A DNA stretch of 64,000 nucleotides from Romanomermis culicivorax (GCA_963922205.1 CAWUHX010000030.1:806001-870000), one strand, 5' to 3'; shown: positions 36,691 through 47,636, numbered from the stretch's first letter. The notes: a model not told the origin generated them from the letters alone. A program made the numbers and translations.

Positions 36691-39573
36691 TTACACCCCC
36701 AAGATGCTTAGGCCGAAGTATGGAGGTTGAATATGGCACACCGATTGCTGGGCATGGTGGAACTGGGGGCCTTAAAAAGTGCGTTTTTTACCTGTTTTTG
36801 GGGCCCCACCGAGCACCACTTGCAGATAGAGGCGAAATGACAAAAGCCGCCCTATAGTTTGCCCCTATGCCCGATATTATGCAAAAAACTCGAAGGTTCT
36901 AGCTCTTACCGTTTTGGCTCTAGGGGGGGGACATGAAATTTGGGGGCCAAGTATATTATAGGTTTACGCTGTCGCGCCACCTATGATGATCAGTTTAAAT
37001 GGTATTTCCGTTTCTCTTTGCACTATGCTTCAAAAAATATTCTTGCAGAAAACTTTCACAAGTTTTACGATTTAGTTAAGTGTTCAAATATTTGTCATCA
37101 AGCCGACCTGATACTGAACCTCCAAGTAATTTCTAAATTTTTCCTAGAGTGTATCACATTGTGATACAAACCAAGCGAAAAATTTCACAAGTCACACCTG
37201 AGCGTGGTAATGTAACCGCGTGTTTGGGACTGAACAAAGATTGCAGATGACAGTACTGTCAAAGATAGATTTCTGTGTCCATTTAGTCCTCGATCTGGAA
37301 GGAGTTCATTTATCGTAGCTTCCATGTGTATGTTATGCAAACCTCTTGCCTTATTTGCTTCTTCTCTTGTCAAGTTACATAGTCTACATGGCTTCAAATT
37401 TTAACGCCGTTTTTATCAAAAGTATAAATTATTATAGTCTAATCGAAAAATTTGAATCACTATTTTTTCGATTCATTTTACAGCCGATAAAATTACAAAC
37501 AGACAAAATTTCGTTATTCCAAAATATTTTTTTATTCTACAGAAACAGCACGACTTAAGCCGGGGATAAAAATTTAGCATTAGCAAGTATTTAGGAATAG
37601 CAAATGAAACACTACTATCTAAAGTTATGGACAAACGGCGACCTACATAGCCTGGAATGAATAAAAATGTAGCATTATTCTAGCGTTATAGCCCATTTGA
37701 TGTAAAATGATAGACGCAGTGAAAATCAAAGAAGCGAGTTCAATTTGAATCGCAATTTTCACTTAGCGAAAACTTTATACTGTAGAAAAACGCTAAATTT
37801 CGTCTTGAGCATGGGAAAGGCCAAAATCATTGAAAAACATCATGTTGATTTAGACAGAATGCGTCGATACTTAAGTGTTAGTCGAGAAAGTTTGACCATT
37901 CAACGAGACTGGGAAGAAATTTTCAGCTGTTCTATTCGACGCACAATGACGAAATTTTTTTCATTAATTACAGTAATAAGCTTACTAGTTTTTTTCTGTA
38001 TTGAACTTATTTTCACGGGATCCCTGCATCGATCATGTCAAAATGAATGGAGTATAGTGTGTTAAAGCACTCCTGCAGGATTTATACTTCACGTCATGGT
38101 CACGGCAGCCATGACTGATCAAATTTCTGTGCAATCCACGTGCAACCGATCATATAAAACCTCAATTTTTGTGGTACAGTGTGACTAGCCTTGCAATGAA
38201 GTATAAATGCGACTTGAGAGTCCTTAGACTACAGCCCTCTTTTCCAAGTGAGCTTCGGATCGTGAAAAGGTGCTCATGCAAATAATGAACAACTGAGCAT
38301 GCACCTTTTTTCTCAGGCTGACTGTGACTACAATTTGAAAAAAGAAAATCTCGATTTACGATGCATGGTGATCACCAGACAACGAATTTCTTTTGATTTT
38401 TTTGCGTTTCGAGACTCATTTGTTTAACAATGAACCGAATGCAGTAGAGCAGTTGCTCAACCAAAAGAAATTGAGTTATTGTTCAATAAACGCCTAGAAT
38501 CAGTTTAATACTTAAAAATTGGTGCAGCAAAATCTTTGCCGCTATTGGACTACTGACCCGTGAAATAGTTTATTAGTGTTGATGTCTATATGCGCGTTTT
38601 TCCCACAACCCGTTAGATAAAGTTGATCGAAAATCTCGGCTCTGTAACCCTGACAATATCCATACATTCAGTAATTCCTTACGTTATATCTTTCGCAGAC
38701 AATAAACTTTCTCGTCTGATTCGGTCGATAGCCACTGAAACGGCCCCGATCGACGTATTATAGCCCAGTTTAGAATTCAAATGTTCGACAAATCTCGGTA
38801 TCAGAACACCGATTCTGACTTCATCTACTACGGCTGAATAAAACTCATCACAGTCATAGAAGGACAATGTCATTCATGCAACGTGTGTCAGAAAGTGGAA
38901 CAGTTACTCACAAACAAGAATGAATTTTGATCCAAAAGAATACTCCAAGCATAGTTTCAGTCACAAAGAGTGAAAATCACACGTGAAAAACGACCAGCTT
39001 CGTGGAAGAATGGTGACTGAAATGTAAGGATAATTTCACCTATATTCGAAATATCATCTCACATACAGTATTTCCTCTGCTAAGAAAATTTTTCATGAAA
39101 ACTTTTTTGTTTGAGGATAAACCAAAGCAAGATGCGAAATTTTCACAAAGTGTGTGTTTGAGATCTGCCGTTATGGATCCAACATGTGAAATACATTACT
39201 ACTGCCATATTACGAAATTCGTTCAGCTTAATGACACCATTAAGTTCGGATGGAACATCTCCTAGGTACAGAAAACATTTTGAACAAGACAGACAGGAAA
39301 GACAAGACGATCAATTAATCAGACAAATTGGGAAGCATTTGATAACCTGATCGGAAATGCTCAATTCGTTTTAGATGTGAATGCCAGGACTCGATTTTGG
39401 AGTTTTCGCTCCGTTTTGTAAAACTTACATCTGGTAATAGGATTTTCGGAGAAGAATTGCTTATTAGAATTTCCGCGTTTATGACGATAAGATTCGGGAG
39501 TCACATAAGTTTGGATATCGGGTAGAAATGTTAGGACGATACAATAAGCAAGAAGGAACTTTTTACTATACAT
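14576..39573 (-). CDS. Receptor guanylate cyclase rGC-B, complete 24-exon gene
   Basis: Single-pass membrane receptor. Exons: 39429-39573, 38683-38833, 28218-28327, 27491-27620, 27206-27435, 25920-26197, 25513-25626, 25315-25450, 25129-25256, 24829-24946, 24397-24478, 24262-24340, 23973-24158, 23067-23171, 22935-23006, 22294-22435, 22083-22235, 21544-21727, 21022-21162, 20517-20709, 16089-16263, 15329-15427, 15174-15268, 14576-14716. All phases agree, giving about 1,128 aa. Order: signal peptide ([18 protein letters not shown]), ANF-receptor domain ([10 protein letters not shown] to [10 protein letters not shown]), transmembrane helix (~517-540, [14 protein letters not shown]), kinase-homology domain (~565-845, [23 protein letters not shown]), dimerisation helix ([18 protein letters not shown]), cyclase domain (~895-1112) and [13 protein letters not shown] near the C-terminus. 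Family role: ligand-controlled cGMP synthesis. Key cyclase residues are altered (see the domain entry), so activity is doubtful. Intron 2 is 10.4 kb, filled with transposons. Confidence 0.88.
16550..17685. mobile_element. 1.1-kb Harbinger-type non-autonomous element in rGC-B intron 20
   Basis: Terminal inverted repeats start AGGCCCTGTCATACTTCACC and continue with CGCGAGGTA at both ends; TTA lies on both sides (16547-16549 and 17686-17688), the PIF/Harbinger target pattern. GC-rich ends (GCGGCGCCGCGCGGCGC near 17635) contrast with the AT-rich body. No transposase frame is visible. Its ends differ from those of the autonomous Harbinger at 30 kb, so a different source element is implied. Confidence 0.75.
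17686..19416. other. rGC-B intron 20, nothing supported
   Basis: Long intronic sequence. Short GCGCAGCCGGTTCGAAAGCG motifs near 18815-18890 hint at a decayed tRNA-related repeat but no fold is supported. Confidence 0.4.
19417..19640 (+). repeat. Partial copy of a ~370-bp MITE-like repeat
   Basis: Begins TATACTCCATTCATTTC and matches the first half of the element at 43611-43989. The distal end is not recognisable. Located in rGC-B intron 20. Confidence 0.5.
28020..28175 (+). repeat. Dispersed repeat, short copy (rGC-B intron 3)
   Basis: Contains TTCAAATGAGCCTCAGATTA, then GCAGATAACA and GCATCGTA blocks. It aligns with the longer copies at 34003-34225 and 44560-44790. Ends not defined. Confidence 0.5.
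28328..30012. other. rGC-B intron 2, distal part, with a GC-rich palindromic patch
   Basis: AT-rich intron sequence. Between 29437 and 29592 there is an abrupt GC-rich patch with repeated CGGTTCTGAGCTGC and GCGCCGGCCGGC palindromes. It may be the end of an unrecognised transposon. No exon is supported here. Confidence 0.4.
30377..31912 (+). CDS. Harbinger Myb/SANT-like DNA-binding protein (ORF1)
   Basis: Two exons: 30377-30786 and 31618-31912 (donor GTGAGT, acceptor TTCCAG), joined in phase to give 234 aa. The start [20 protein letters not shown] opens a Myb/SANT or MADF-like trihelix domain (residues ~8-85, with conserved W in NNWTT, RTWEF and KKKWMNLK). The C-terminal ~65 residues are Lys/Glu-rich and predicted to form a coiled coil ([20 protein letters not shown]). 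In Harbinger systems this partner binds transposon ends and helps bring the transposase to the nucleus. It converges on the transposase gene within the same element. I prefer the start at 30377 to the ATG at 30308 because the domain begins immediately after it. Confidence 0.8.
31970..33491 (-). CDS. Harbinger DDE transposase (HARBI1-like, ORF2)
   Basis: Two exons: 32716-33491 and 31970-32249 (donor GTAGGC, acceptor TTTAAG), 351 aa, the usual size of HARBI1-type proteins. It has the DDE_Tnp_4 core. The three catalytic acids are all visible: D155 in [11 protein letters not shown]230 in [11 protein letters not shown] and E266 in [15 protein letters not shown]. The N-terminal region carries the helix-turn-helix-like segment ([14 protein letters not shown]). 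It cuts and pastes the element, with ORF1 as partner. No stop or frameshift is seen, so it could be recently active. The true start could be the second Met, five residues in. Confidence 0.88.
34003..34225 (+). repeat. Dispersed repeat copy in rGC-B intron 2
   Basis: Starts TCCATTTATTTTCAAACGAA and contains GAGCAGATAATAAACCTGCA. It aligns with 44560-44790. Probable short non-autonomous element; ends not resolved. Confidence 0.55.
34542..35556. repeat. Foldback block of Helitron copy 3
   Basis: Inverted arms of ~200 bp (34542-34745 and 35360-35556) that pair almost throughout. Each outer end carries a GCCCC/GGGGC hairpin and a CTTATTAG/CTAATAAG end. The loop (~610 bp) differs in length from that of copy 2. 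Confidence 0.8.
35745..36470. repeat. Minisatellite array of Helitron copy 3
   Basis: Spacing between successive TCGAAAACCCC-type blocks is 96-99 bp (35965, 36063, 36159, 36257, 36356, 36453). Units diverge by point changes and small indels. Confidence 0.85.
37689..38054 (-). repeat. ~370-bp MITE-like repeat, inverted copy (rGC-B intron 2)
   Basis: Reverse complement of the element at 43611-43989 over most of its length. Ends TAGCCCATTTGATGTAAAAT and (reverse) CTATACTCCATTCATTTTGA resemble one another, giving terminal inverted repeats of about 30 bp. No coding capacity. Confidence 0.6.
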
Positions 39574-41361
39574 GCTTCACCAAAGTGAAGTTATAGCAAC
39601 AGTATCATCTTTATAACGTGAGAACAGAATGACGATTAGCTAATTAACGTTTACTAATAACGGTTCATCAAGTTCAAAAACGAAAAATACGATGTCTTCG
39701 TCATAATAGCTGATATCATGAGATACATATCGGACTATGTGTGTTATATCAAATTGATAATGGTTCAGTTATTATTTTGCTGAAAACAAAGATGAGAACA
39801 ATGATACAGTTGAACACAAAAACCCGAGATGCTTATCAAATCAGCGGGGAACTTTGGGCTCGAATTCACAAGCTAATGGTAGTGAAGTGGAAGTTAATAC
39901 GATCTCGTGATACAAGAATGCATAGCCATAACCAAGGAAGACCCTCAAAAACGCTCAGTTCGTTAGACGTCAGTCTTAACGCACACGAGGATAAACGAGT
40001 AATATTTTATGAACGTATGAATTTTTGGAATCATTGACAGCAATATATAAATTTTGACCGTGGGGAATTGTCGTTCAGAAAATTTGTTTATTAGGCTACA
40101 ATAAACTCATACATGTGGAAGAGTCGATTTTTATAGAATGACAGAAAAATCATTATTGCATTACAGTCTATTTAAAAAATTGCTGTGTCGAATTTCAGAA
40201 ATGACGGTAGTCTCCTACGCCGGTGTTTTATTCTCCGCCTAAGCACCTTAAAAGGTAGGACCAGTTTGATACAATATTTACGGGCCTGGCAGCTCCCTGA
40301 AAGGCAAATCCCGGTCCAGGCCGGCCGGGCGGGGCCGCCCTTGAAGGTTCCTTTGCAGGGTAGACAAGAAAGTAAGATTTTCGAGCCTCGTTGTCTTTCT
40401 GAAAGAAATTATACATTACAGTAAAATAGTCGTATCAGTTTTTTTTTCAATCTCTATTATATACAATTGGGAGAAACTTGATATGGGCGCTTGTTGTGAG
40501 TAGCTACGACAGATTTACAAAAATCCTCCAAAATTATTGGAAACTCCAGTAAGTTGTGAAAATTCAAATGAAAACGTCCGAAAGAATCGACATTCGTAAT
40601 GAGTGAATTTTTATATGGGTTTGACGTAAAGGCTCTGTAATAGAGAAGTTTGAAAAATGTGGAAAATTTTTTCAAGTTTCACAAATTTGTTCATTAATCA
40701 ATAAAGACAAGAGACTATTTGTAGTATTAAAGGAGTTGGAACTCCATTGCCTAGCCGAGTAAATTTTGACTTTGGAAAAAGGTTAAATTACTTAGAAATA
40801 GTAAAAACTGTAGTTCCTACATTGTAGCTGGTGGTATTGGGTGTAGTATTACCAACACTTGACAAAAATCGGATATTTTTAGCTGGTTCAATTGAAAAAG
40901 AACATTTTTTCTTAATATGCTAGGGAGATGGGCAGCAAAATTTTCATCAAAGACCGCCCAAAACCCAGTCAGAAAGGGGTACGGTTTTTGATCTGATCTC
41001 TATGGGACCCGTTTGCTTGGTAAAAAAGGATTTTGCCTCCTTTGAAAAGTTTTATTCTGAGTAGGTTTAATAGCTTTCTGGTTGATGTCAAACACAATCT
41101 GTGAGAGGTCAACTCCTACTAGGGTTACGTGGAATGCATGCTATTGGAGAATTAAACTGGAAAGTTGCAAATGTTCTGGTAAACCATAAATCTTTAAGTT
41201 ATTGGAAGCTGCATTGTACGGGAGCTTTACTATAACCTACATTGTATACTTTCCAACAATATCTCATAAAACATTCACAAAAATTTGCGAGGTGTTCTAC
41301 TGACCTTGGAAATAAGATTTGAGCGTTCTCTCTTTGATTGAACTATTTTTTCATTTCCCAT
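39574..41361. promoter_or_regulatory. Divergent interval between rGC-B and the DEG/ENaC gene
   Basis: The start codons of rGC-B (minus) and the channel (plus) face away from each other across 1.8 kb, so both promoters should lie here. I could not identify a TATA box or initiator with confidence. A GC-rich patch at 40230-40345 (AGGCCGGCCGGGCGGGGCC near 40318) stands out from AT-rich surroundings; it could be a regulatory island or a transposon end. Confidence 0.35.
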
Positions 41362-44300
41362 ATGGCTCTTTTTGTATCATTTTTCAAGCGAATTCACAAA
41401 AACGTTCGAAATTTCGCCAATGATGGTACGGTGCACGGTTTTTACGAAATTTACGCATCGAAATCTTTGTCGGCTAAATTATTTTGGTTGATTATTTTGG
41501 TGACCAGTTTTGGCACTTCGTTCTACCAAGCTATGGTGGTCAGTAAGCGATTCATCAGCAAAGATAACGCCGCCACGGTGATCAGCATCTTGGGCGCGAA
41601 AGTCTCCGACGACCAAATTTACCCACCGGTGGCCATTTGTTACTGCCACTGGACTAGTTGGGTCAATTATAGTAGGGTTCTAGAGTACGGATTAGATAAG
41701 CAGACTTTTCTGTACAGTATGTCGTTTATTTCTGACGTGGTCGCTTTGCAACCGTTCAAAATCGATTATGCTAGGACGGCGTTTTTGAAAGTCATTGCCG
41801 AAAATAATTTTTCGACCATTACATCTTATTATAGGGCGATTGCCAGGGATTCGCCTATTTCAGTGTCAGGTATGACAAAGAATAAATTGACTTCAAAGAT
41901 GCAGTGCTGTGTTGTCTGTTTTTATAAGATGCTTTCAAATTTAGAAATGCCAAGAATTAATTTGTGCAAAGCCATTACAGTAGAATCGTAAAATTCTTAA
42001 AAGTTAGTTCATTACGGTCACAAATTTCCAGTACTATATGACACGACAAATGGTTTAGCGAAAAATCGTGAAAATTTTAAGTAGTACTTGCTTTCCAATT
42101 CAATTCAGTAGACTATAGATAGCAGTACCATAGTTTTACACTAGAAAGACACTAGTGGGAATAGTAAGGCACTTGGAGTAACAAGTGCTAACAGACCAAG
42201 TAAACTAACAGAGCAACTAAACGTTAGTTACTCTGTTTTTTATAAGATATATATAAATTGAAAAACAACAAAAATTATTTATGTCGTGAAAATCGTTCAC
42301 CCAAATCTTTTACTATAATTTTTTACTCAGAAAATTCTCAAGTTAGCCAACTGTAACAATTACCCAAAGTCTGAAGTTGTGTCTCATTGGGGACTTGAAT
42401 CATTTTCATTTCATAGGCCGCCAATCAGAATTAAAGAGCAGATATTTAACTAACCAAGCAATTACTAGCTACATGACTCTGCGTGACGTCGGAATGCGTG
42501 AGTTCCAGATGTGCCACGAATATCCCTCCGAAGCAATGAAGCGATTAATCGAACCCGAAGTTACTAAAGTCATTTCGTTTTCCATAAAAGCAACATCCTA
42601 CCCGATGATCGATCCAAAAATGATCGGGGATTTAGAGTACAATTTTTATGCAGCTCGTTTTTTACGTGAAAATACGTTCTACTGGATTTTGAACGATTCT
42701 CATTCTCTAGATTTCACTAATTTCACTGTGCCAATGCTACTTTTCCCCAACTCATACGACGTTCAACATTTCGAAACGATGGTTGACGTTTTGGAATTAG
42801 ATTATTTCGCGATGACGGCTACAGTACACAAAACTAAGGCGAAAGATACGGGCTGTATTGAAAATGCTAAAATTGTAGAGAAAAATAGAAGTTGCGAAAA
42901 AAGGTGCAATGCCTGGTAAGCTAAAACTGAAATATTTTTTTATAAATTGCTTCTAAATTTAAAAATGAATGAAATCAGTACAACCGTCAAAATAGTTTAC
43001 ACGAAGCTTCTACTGTACATTTTTTCACTTAAAAAATTATTGAAAGTTAGGTCAATGTGCTCAAGAACTTCCTTTGTCATGTGACCAATGTTTTTGCAGA
43101 AAGTGGGAAAAATATAATACAGTACTTGCTTTTCACTTAGAATTATTTCAAGAAAAATCGACTGAAGGATCTTGGCCAAAAATTATTGAAAAATCATGCT
43201 CAGATGCACAAAACTATCTATAGTCTATTTTGAAATGGCAGATGTAGCGATAGTAAGTTTATTGCTGTAATCATTGAGAAAATCTTTCTCTTCCATCAGC
43301 GACAAATTGACAGACTGACCGATAATTTCTCCAATAACTTGGTCAAAGGCACATAGCTGTTGACAACAGCTCTATCTAAATCGAAAATTGATAAGCAAGA
43401 TGGCGTTTCTTTAATTTTGGTTCTCCCTTTGTAATGTGCGAATTCACATTTTTCCTACTGTATAGGAATGTTTACACAATGAAAAGATCAAATGAAAACT
43501 ATTTTTTCTTGTAACTGCATCTGCCATTTCAAAATAAACGTGAATTTCAGGAACCTCTTTCCAATGAAGTAAAGAAGCTACCAGGCCTTTTTCTGATGAT
43601 TAAAGCTGCCTATACTCCATTCATTTTGAAATGATCGATGCAGTGATTCCATGAAAGTAAGTTCATTACGGAAAAAATAGTAAGCTTCTGTTATCAATGA
43701 AAAAATTTTTCGTCAGTGGGTGGCAAACAGAACGCCTGAAAATTTTCTTCAATAACATTTTTGTGATCAAAATTTCTCGAATAGCACTCGTGTTTTGACG
43801 CACTGCTGTCCAAATCGACAGTTTATGGCATCATGTCTCAAATGATTTTGGCCTTTCCTATTCTCGTAAAGAAATTTAGCGTTCTTCTACAGTATAAAGT
43901 TTTCCACTAAATGAAAATTTCGCGTCAAATTGAATCTATTTTTTCACCTTTCGCTGCGTCCATCTTTTTAAATTAAATGGACTACAATAGGTATCGGAAT
44001 CGGAACCAGGCTATCCGTAATTTTGAAAGATTGATTCCAAATGCCTCGAAAAAAATTATCTAAATCTGTTGTAGGTGCACTCGTAGCTTAGCTGTTCTCA
44101 CTCCTTTGGTCGACTAGGCATAGAGGTATTATCGAACGACTATAGTGACTGTTCTTAACATTACTATGGGTATAAAAGCTGGAATGAGAATATTGAAGCC
44201 ATAGAATGAAAAAATTGAAAATTACAAAAATCAAAAAATACCGCTTTCAAAGTAGGTTTACCCTGGGCTTTTACTTTAGGATTTATTCTTGAAAAATTAG

Positions 44301-45966
44301 TAATTGTTTGAGTGGACTCACAAATTTCCAGTCCTATGTGACATAGTGTTTAGCAGGAAATCGTAAAAGCATGAAAGTACTTGCTTTCCATTTTTGTTAT
44401 TTACAAGTATTTCAAGAAGGAGACTATAAGCATGGAAAATTCAAATTTAGGAATTGATGAATAACTGAGCATTAGTAATTTAAGAAATGAGTAAACAAAG
44501 TGAATTATGAAAAAGGAATACACAAATAATAAATAAGCGAAAACACAAATAAATAAAATTATAATTCATTTATTTTCAAATGAGCCCCGAATACAAAATA
44601 ATCCGCAAAATTTCATGAGCAGATAATAAACCTGCATCGAATACAGAAATTTCTTTCTCTCAAGTTGTTCTCCTAACTGTTGAAGAGGGAAAAACGTGTC
44701 CGTGTGCGCAGGTTATTTTGCATTAACATCTTCCTATGTATACTCCGACGCTCATTTAAAAATACTGTAATAAATATAGATCGACTCAATCAGAAGCCAA
44801 TACGTCGAATCTTTTACAGAAGAGTGTCTCACTGGGTCCTGACTTTCGATTCCAGTTTATATATTTAAGTTTACGATTCCTTTTCAAATTTTCTAGTCGC
44901 ATACTCGTTCTGCAGGTATCCCTCACTAGACGACAATGGTTGTGTGGATGTGGCCACTTTGGCTGTTGTGGATCGTGATTTTGTGAAGTACGCATGTAGG
45001 AGGGAAATTCTGACATTAGGACGGGTACCAGCTAATCACGAATTCGAATACGCCTTCTTTAGTGCGCAAGTTACAGGTAAAGTGACTTCACTTCTTAATA
45101 TGGTTACAGTAGTGTTTTTTAGCGCGGCACTAATAGGGTTAGACCTCCGCAACTGAAAATCAACCGTAACCATAACAACCATAACCAATTAGATTCACCA
45201 TATTTTTGAAAAAAAGATGCAAAATTGAGTTTACACGTTAAAATGCGTGTTGAATATTTCTTCAAGTTACAGTAATCCGTACGCTCAATTTTGTAAACAG
45301 TACACCGGACGTCTATTTTTTCTGTGCAAGTGATCACTATATAATAAGCAATGAGCCTAGGACTGCAGATTTTTCGATAGTTTGTCGAAAATTCTGCCAT
45401 TTGAGAAAAAGAGTTTAATGCTACGGCTGCAGAGGCTGTTACCGCGAATCATTTTTCTCAAGAAATTTCCCTCTGAGTCCTTTGAAATATGCTTCGATTT
45501 TGTGTTTATATTGATATAGGCAGCGGTCACGATAGAAAGCTTTAGAAATGCATAAATGAACTCATGAACTCATAGAGACTTTGTAAAAATCTACAGACTT
45601 TTTCACACGCAATTTTTTTCAGATATCGACGAGAAAACGACGCGCGACGAAAAACGCAGCAAATGTTTGTCGCAGTGCAAGTCCTATCAACCATGCGAAA
45701 GATGGCGTTACAAGTACACTTTGGACAAAGCCATGATTCCCGAATATTCTAGTCGCATGTCCAGCGTTAGAACATACGAAATTTTTTTCAAATATCTCTC
45801 AGCATCGGACATTTTGGTGATAGAAAAAGTTCGTCGCAAAAATTGGTATTTATACATTGGCAACGTAGGCGGCATTTTCGGCATTTGGACGGGAGCCAGT
45901 ATGATCACTTTTGTACAAGTCGTCTACTTTTGTACTGTTCACGAACGTGCCGTGCACGATGAATAA
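41362..45966 (+). CDS. DEG/ENaC (degenerin/epithelial sodium channel) family subunit
   Basis: Four exons, 41362-41869, 42417-42915, 44916-45076 and 45623-45966, join in phase to 503 aa ending at TAA 45964. Amiloride-sensitive-type cation channel with two membrane helices and a large extracellular domain, acting as a trimer. Visible: the N-terminal HG gating motif (DGTVHGFYEIYA, H25-G26), first helix ~38-58 (AKLFWLIILVTSFGTSFY), an extracellular region with the late cysteine cluster (KCLSQCKSYQPCERW), then the second helix GNVGGIFGIWTGASMITF with the GAS selectivity filter at ~480-482. The C-terminal tail is short. The first ATG in frame is 41362. Length is near the lower end for the family. 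Introns 1 and 2 contain several MITE copies. Ligand and subtype (mechanical, acid or peptide gated) cannot be told from sequence. Confidence 0.88.
41913..42115 (+). repeat. 245-bp MITE family, shorter copy in channel intron 1
   Basis: Shares TCTGTTTTTATAA, ATCGTGAAAAT and AGTACTTGCTTTCCA blocks and the GACTATA end with the complete copies. A second partial copy follows at about 42228-42345. Confidence 0.55.
42930..43230 (+). repeat. 245-bp MITE family, diverged copy in channel intron 2
   Basis: TTTTATAAATTGCTTCTAAA start, then TTTTTCACTTAAAAAATT, GTACTTGCTTTTCACTT and a TATAGTCTATTTT end. Diverged and with extra sequence near the end. Confidence 0.5.
43611..43989 (+). repeat. ~370-bp MITE-like repeat in channel intron 2
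   Basis: Starts TATACTCCATTCATTTTGAA and ends AAATGGACTACAATA. The two ends form an imperfect ~33-bp inverted repeat (including GATCGATGCAGTG against GATGGACGCAGCG). Flanking TA suggests a TA target. Related to 19417-19640 and, inverted, 37689-38054. Confidence 0.6.
44220..44425 (+). repeat. 245-bp MITE family, diverged copy in channel intron 2
   Basis: Recognised by ATTTCCAGTCCTATGTGACA, AAGTACTTGCTTTCCATTTT and the GGAGACTATA end. The 5' part is rearranged. Confidence 0.5.
44560..44790 (+). repeat. Dispersed repeat copy in channel intron 2
   Basis: TTCATTTATTTTCAAATGAG start and GAGCAGATAATAAACCTGCA core. Same family as 34003-34225 and 28020-28175. Confidence 0.55.
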
Positions 45967-47636
45967 CAACAAGACCAATAGATGAAAGCTGGTAAATCTC
46001 TCGAAGCTGATGCGTTTTTCTATAAAATTATTATTGCCAATGCGAACTGGGAATTGTCGCTGAAGTTCCGACATAGTTTCTGTCAGTTCCCTATATCAAA
46101 ATTTCACGTAGTACGAGTGTGAATCAATGCGTAAAAGTCGAAATTACCACAGCTTTTTTGTATCCAATCACGATTTAAACAAAATTACAGTTACGAGAAC
46201 CATACTTTTAAGTGTGAACTTTTTTCGTTTCCGGTTGTATGAGAAGGGTCTCCAGTTCCTTTCCAAAACGCTTTTCTTTCGGGATCAGAATTAGCTAAAA
46301 AAACAAATCGCATTACATTATTCTTTTTGAGACTTAGTCAGTAAGCATTTCTTTAGCGATATCCCCACTAACCATGTTGAATGAACTATCTTCAAGTCTC
46401 ACGCAAATCCCATGGATTTCTAGAAGCATATCGCTTACACCAATTCTTCACTACAGGATATGCTGATGACGAGTAGGCTCACAAATTTCTATTGTGAGTA
46501 CTTATGGAATTTAAAAGAATTGAAACAGAAAATTCACATTTAAAATTGATTTTATCCTTAATCAGCCGTGCACTAGAAAAATTTTTCTAGTACATTACTC
46601 GTCTTTTTGACAGTTTTGAAGCTACTAATTGCACAGTAGGTATAAAATTCTCTGTAGCTGTGGGGAATTCGTCTCACGTTCCTGAACAATTTTTCAATCC
46701 TTTACGACCACCAGATCACAGAAAAGTGTTACTTACAGGGTGTCCCTAACGCGAGTTATGACTGATTTATTGCATCAGCATAGTAGTGTTTTCGCCACAT
46801 CTTTCTTTAATAGTGGCTACGCACTGCTACCACATGATCTGGGTCCAGAGATCGTACACTTAATTTGCATATTCAGAATTCAAATAATCATCTTATGTAA
46901 ACTAATCATAACAATCTACATTTTTCGAACCCTCTTTATAAAAATATCATGAAAAATTTACAGCAAAACATTTCAATCAAAAAGCTTTCGAGTCAATGGT
47001 TAAAACTTGGGCATAGAAAGGCAAAGGATGACCTTCGAAGAGTTTAGTTCAAACTTGTCATAGAACTTTAAGCTAGTTCATTGCTTGTGTATCCATGAAA
47101 AACCAATTTCAGAAACCGTGCTTGTTCATCACATTTTCACCGAAAATAAGACACCAAGTTTTTTGTATCCCGGAAAAATTTTCTTTCTTTGGTAACCCAT
47201 ATTTTAAGCATATAATGCAGAAAAAAGTCAACAATAATAGACAACTTTTATCAGAATATTTGGTTAGCAAATTAATTTAATGAGAACTATACCATAATAA
47301 GAAGCACGATGACGAAACAATATCCGTCGAAAAATGAACGACATTTATAAAATACACAATGGAAAATTCATTCAACTTCTTGAACGTGGATCATTATTGT
47401 TGGTCCTTATTTTGTAATTTAGCCAATTTAACGAAAGGATTGTTGAAAAAACCAGTTTTATCGGCCGTCTAAAAAATATGGGACTATTAAAGGCACAAAT
47501 GGAAGAGAAGTCGGAAAGAGACAAAATAAACAATGAACGAAAAATCGTGAACTAAACTTTAAGTCTGTAAGGTGGAGACTATGTTAAAGTAACGTAAAAT
47601 CTTAGATGCGATTGCTATAACGATAGAATATTTCGG
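45967..47636. other. Convergent intergenic region
   Basis: Holds the 3' flanks of the channel gene (plus) and the lipid transfer protein gene (minus). I did not find a convincing polyadenylation signal for either, nor any further exon. Confidence 0.4.

Larger units (their letters stand above)
34542..36989 (-). mobile_element. Non-autonomous Helitron, copy 3 (complete, 2,448 bp)
   Basis: On the minus strand it begins TCATCATAGGTGGCGCGAC at 36989 and ends CTAG at 34542, with host A before and host T after, matching copy 2. The parts are, in that order, a ~510-bp tail, an array of about seven 98-bp units, ~190 bp shared spacer and the foldback block. It has no nested insertion, so it gives the empty-site reference for copies 1 and 2. 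A run of 38 A (36651-36688) in the tail replaces a short A-rich stretch in copy 1. It lies in rGC-B intron 2. Confidence 0.82.

Noticed and set aside
40185-40424. Open frames on both strands over the GC-rich patch
   Set aside because: No recognisable domain, no splice partners, and both strands are open, as expected from base composition.
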